This document shows positions 61,926-64,000 of a stretch of DNA of 64,000 nucleotides, piece by piece. Under the pieces are notes generated by a model. That model was given only the letters and a program-made list of their open reading frames with translations. It was not told the origin of the DNA and ran no database searches. The stretch is from Picocystis sp. L7 (Eukaryota; Chlorophyta; Picocystophyceae; Picocystales; Picocystaceae). Location: assembly GCA_020975725.1 (NCBI GenBank), contig QXJR01000016.1, forward strand, positions 574,689 through 638,688. Direction: 5' to 3'. How positions within the stretch are numbered: the stretch's first letter is position 1; the number at the start of each line of letters is the position of its first letter. Both the position numbers and the translations under genes were made by a program.

Positions 61926-63953
61926 CTACGTCTCTAGAGACTCATTGCTTGGGTTGTCGACGAATGCCTGGCTTGCTTGCAAGGTCAACAGTTCTTCAAG
62001 GCCCACCTTGAATCTTTTCTTTCTTTGCTGGTGGCTGGAAAGCGTAGCTCTTTGCTTCCAAGTCAGGTCTTTCACATATTGCAGCTTCATAATTTGGGTC
62101 CTCGATCGTTGGAGAATCCTCTGATCTTGAGGAAATACCCGTACACCGTTGTGCACTTGTAGAGCCAAGATGTGCTTGCACAAACCACAACCTATGTAAT
62201 CGAAACAAGTGCACGTATCCTTGACCACTATCCATTTTGCTTTCCTCTCGCAATATTGTGAAAGACTTTCTTGCTTTGAAGGTTCCAATCCACAAGTGAT
62301 GTGCTTGTGAGCTTCCTTGAAGAGCAATTTTTGTACTTGTGCCTCACATTCTTGAAGAAATTCTTGCTCTACGACTTTAGAATGAAACAACCCCTTTTGA
62401 ACTACTTCCTTTGCAATACTTTGCGCTTCTCCATACACATGTTGAAGGAAGTTGTTTGATGGTAGCAATACACAATCATCAACCTCTTGCCGGAGGGCCC
62501 AATCAGCACTTAGTAGGAGCAAGTCCACATCTTCCCACATTGTCCTTCGAATAACCAATCGACGCTCGTTTGAAAAGGTGTATTCCCGCATTTTTTCACG
62601 TACCAATGATCCAATTCCTACCATGAGCGGTTTGAAGGCCTTGTGCACATCTAGCCGCCTCTGTGTGGCTCTGCTTGGCATATGCACCGTCTTAAAAGTT
62701 CGATTGTTGCTCTCATGTCCTTGGTTGCTCACCGGGAATCCGTGTGGTGCATCGCAACGAGCCCAGTTTTTGAATGGTCCACCATAAGTACTCTTCCACC
62801 ATTTCTTGAAGGCTTCGAATTTGGCGCACTCTTGTTCAAATTTATCCAACAATTCCTCCTTCACTTGCTTGGTTGGACTAAAAGATATGTGTTTGATGTA
62901 TCCGGCAATTACTGTCGCGCTATTTGTCGGCACTCCATACTTTTTGCAAGCTTGCTGTAGATTTCCATCCACTCGGCTCAAGTGCGCATAACAGTCTTGC
63001 TGATGCCAAGCCAACTGTCTTTCATTAAAAAATGCCTGGATTCCTGAGTGCAAACCTGCACCTGCATCTTTCAAAATGTAAATACCATCGAAAAATCGTT
63101 CGGCATCAACTGAGAGGATGTCCCAGATTGAATTCAAAAACAAAACTGTGGTAGCTTGACTCTCAACAGGAACAATGCTATAGAGGATTGGAAACCAATG
63201 ATTGCCACCATCAGTGACTCCGCTTGCCATGAGTATGAATCGGTCACCGGTGAAAACTTTGAAAGTTGCATCTATCGTGAATTGCTTTGCGTTGTTTGTT
63301 TCACATAATGCTCTTGCCCATTCTACCATTTGAGGGCATGAGAAGCTCACTTTGAATTCTTGAAAAAAAGATGCTTCATCAACTTCAAGTGGCAAACACC
63401 AATCGACAACGTATACTTCATCCTTTTGGTACAATTTGCTTGCATCATAAGAGTTCATCTCAAGCAAATGTTTGATGTCTTGAATGCTACCTTGACAACC
63501 ATTTTTTTGCCTTTGATACACCAAGAAATTTCTTAACATCTTCTTTGTGATGCCGTCCACAATTAGCCCTTCCTTCTCAAGTTGTTGCATTATCCGCGGA
63601 ACACGTAAATCACTATCAACATATTTGACCAATTCCACTCGAATACCCAATGGAAGGCCTTTCTTGGTCTTTGAACAAGGAAGCATGCATTGACTATGGT
63701 CATGTTTGTCCTTCGAGAGCAAAGCCAAATGTCCACTACTTTTTCTTATCAAAATTGCCTTGGCCGTACAACCACTACTTTCAGCTCCATTACAAACCCA
63801 TCTTTCCATGAGAAGACAATCATCATGAGTTCTACGAGGATACTTTCCATTTTCCTTTCCTTTCGAGGTCTTTTTCTTCCATTTTCCCACCACATCAGGT
63901 TGAAGAGCTTGCAAATTTGACTTAAGCCAATCTTGCTCAACTTCACAAAGATG
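61926..63953 (-). CDS. Mutator-like transposase, 5' end cut by telomere
   Basis: The frame is open from the telomere junction to 61926, about 675 codons, with no ATG in the first about 35 codons, so the original start is missing. The N-terminus has a FLYWCH-like zinc region (MERWVCNGAESSGCTAKAIL ... DKHDHSQC). The MULE transposase core follows (KQFTIDATFKVFTGDRFILM, YILKDAGAGLHSGIQAFFNE, WHQQDCYAHLSRVDGNLQQA), then a SWIM finger (CTCFDYIGCGLCKHILALQV). Apart from the lost start, no stop or shift is seen. Length and domain order fit Mutator transposases of 650-750 aa. It is unrelated at sequence level to the FAR1-type copy at 28-30 kb beyond the shared superfamily. Confidence 0.85.
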   Translation of the reverse strand, partial: HLCEVEQDWLKSNLQALQPDVVGKWKKKTSKGKENGKYPRRTHDDCLLMERWVCNGAESSGCTAKAILIRKSSGHLALLSKDKHDHSQCMLPCSKTKKGLPLGIRVELVKYVDSDLRVPRIMQQLEKEGLIVDGITKKMLRNFLVYQRQKNGCQGSIQDIKHLLEMNSYDASKLYQKDEVYVVDWCLPLEVDEASFFQEFKVSFSCPQMVEWARALCETNNAKQFTIDATFKVFTGDRFILMASGVTDGGNHWFPILYSIVPVESQATTVLFLNSIWDILSVDAERFFDGIYILKDAGAGLHSGIQAFFNERQLAWHQQDCYAHLSRVDGNLQQACKKYGVPTNSATVIAGYIKHISFSPTKQVKEELLDKFEQECAKFEAFKKWWKSTYGGPFKNWARCDAPHGFPVSNQGHESNNRTFKTVHMPSRATQRRLDVHKAFKPLMVGIGSLVREKMREYTFSNERRLVIRRTMWEDVDLLLLSADWALRQEVDDCVLLPSNNFLQHVYGEAQSIAKEVVQKGLFHSKVVEQEFLQECEAQVQKLLFKEAHKHITCGLEPSKQESLSQYCERKAKWIVVKDTCTCFDYIGCGLCKHILALQVHNGVRVFPQDQRILQRSRTQIMKLQYVKDLTWKQRATLSSHQQRKKRFKVGLEELLTLQASQAFVDNPSNESLET

Positions 63954-63954
63954 G

Positions 63955-64000
63955 TTTAGGGTTAGGGTTAGGGTTTAGGGTTTAGGGTTTAGGGTTTAGG
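63955..64000 (+). repeat. Telomere, TTTAGGG type
   Basis: Units in order: TTTAGGG, TTAGGG, TTAGGG, then TTTAGGG three times and a cut unit at the window end. The G-rich strand runs 5' to 3' toward position 64000, as at a right chromosome end. The first units include two TTAGGG variants. Confidence 0.95.

Noticed and set aside
1-64000. tRNA or rRNA genes
   Set aside because: No convincing box A/box B pair with cloverleaf, and no rRNA core sequences, were found on reading; short sequences like ggttcgattc near 13998 lack the rest of the structure.

Overview
This is the end of a eukaryotic chromosome. The last 46 bases are a TTTAGGG-type telomeric tract running outward on the + strand, so position 64000 is next to a physical right end. 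GT-AG introns of about 44-410 nt can be placed in several genes, and AATAAA signals follow two stop codons. A fibrillin (plastid lipid-associated) protein and a YggT-family protein, both with transit-peptide-like N-termini, indicate a plastid-bearing protist or alga. The species cannot be fixed from this window: the Arabidopsis-type telomere occurs in green algae and plants but also in several other lineages.

Region 1 (1-22600) is the gene-dense, GC-rich core arm. Genes sit mostly as divergent and convergent pairs with short or no 3' gaps. They are an HYOU1/GRP170-like ER Hsp70 (partial), a SAND+ARID DNA-binding protein, glucosamine-6-phosphate N-acetyltransferase (GNA1), a 37-aa membrane peptide overlapping the start of a 395-aa conserved-looking protein, two unidentified membrane proteins, calreticulin (one intron), an HVA22/REEP protein (four introns), complex I NDUFB10 (two introns), a small RRM protein, a plastid fibrillin, a YggT protein, pyruvate kinase, a PSMG1-like proteasome chaperone, an extended SDR (DFR/CCR type) and a NUFIP-like protein. 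These are housekeeping functions: ER folding, UDP-GlcNAc synthesis, respiration, plastid and RNP assembly.

Region 2 (22600-44700) is mobile-element territory: an interspersed repeat family, a retroelement RNase H-like fragment, a FAR1-type Mutator element with 687-bp inverted repeats and a broken transposase, three head-to-tail 2826-bp piggyBac elements with intact and almost identical transposases, and a broken retrotransposon gag.

Region 3 (44760-50495) is an inverted duplication carrying two divergently transcribed genes for secreted-type multidomain proteins (variable Cys-rich domain with a TSP1-like module, proline-rich hinge, laminin-G-like C-terminus). The outer 1115 bp and inner 496 bp of the arms match almost perfectly, while a cassette of 788 or 800 bp between them differs strongly. 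I consider this the most unusual structure in the window.

Region 4 (51170-64000) holds further repeats, a 187-bp tandem repeat, a GACAC/CCCCAG minisatellite split by a complete 3842-bp PIF/Harbinger element (Myb-like gene plus DDE transposase, 3-bp CAG duplication), an orphan 568-aa gene, a strongly G-rich tract, and a Mutator-like transposase whose 5' end runs straight into the telomere.
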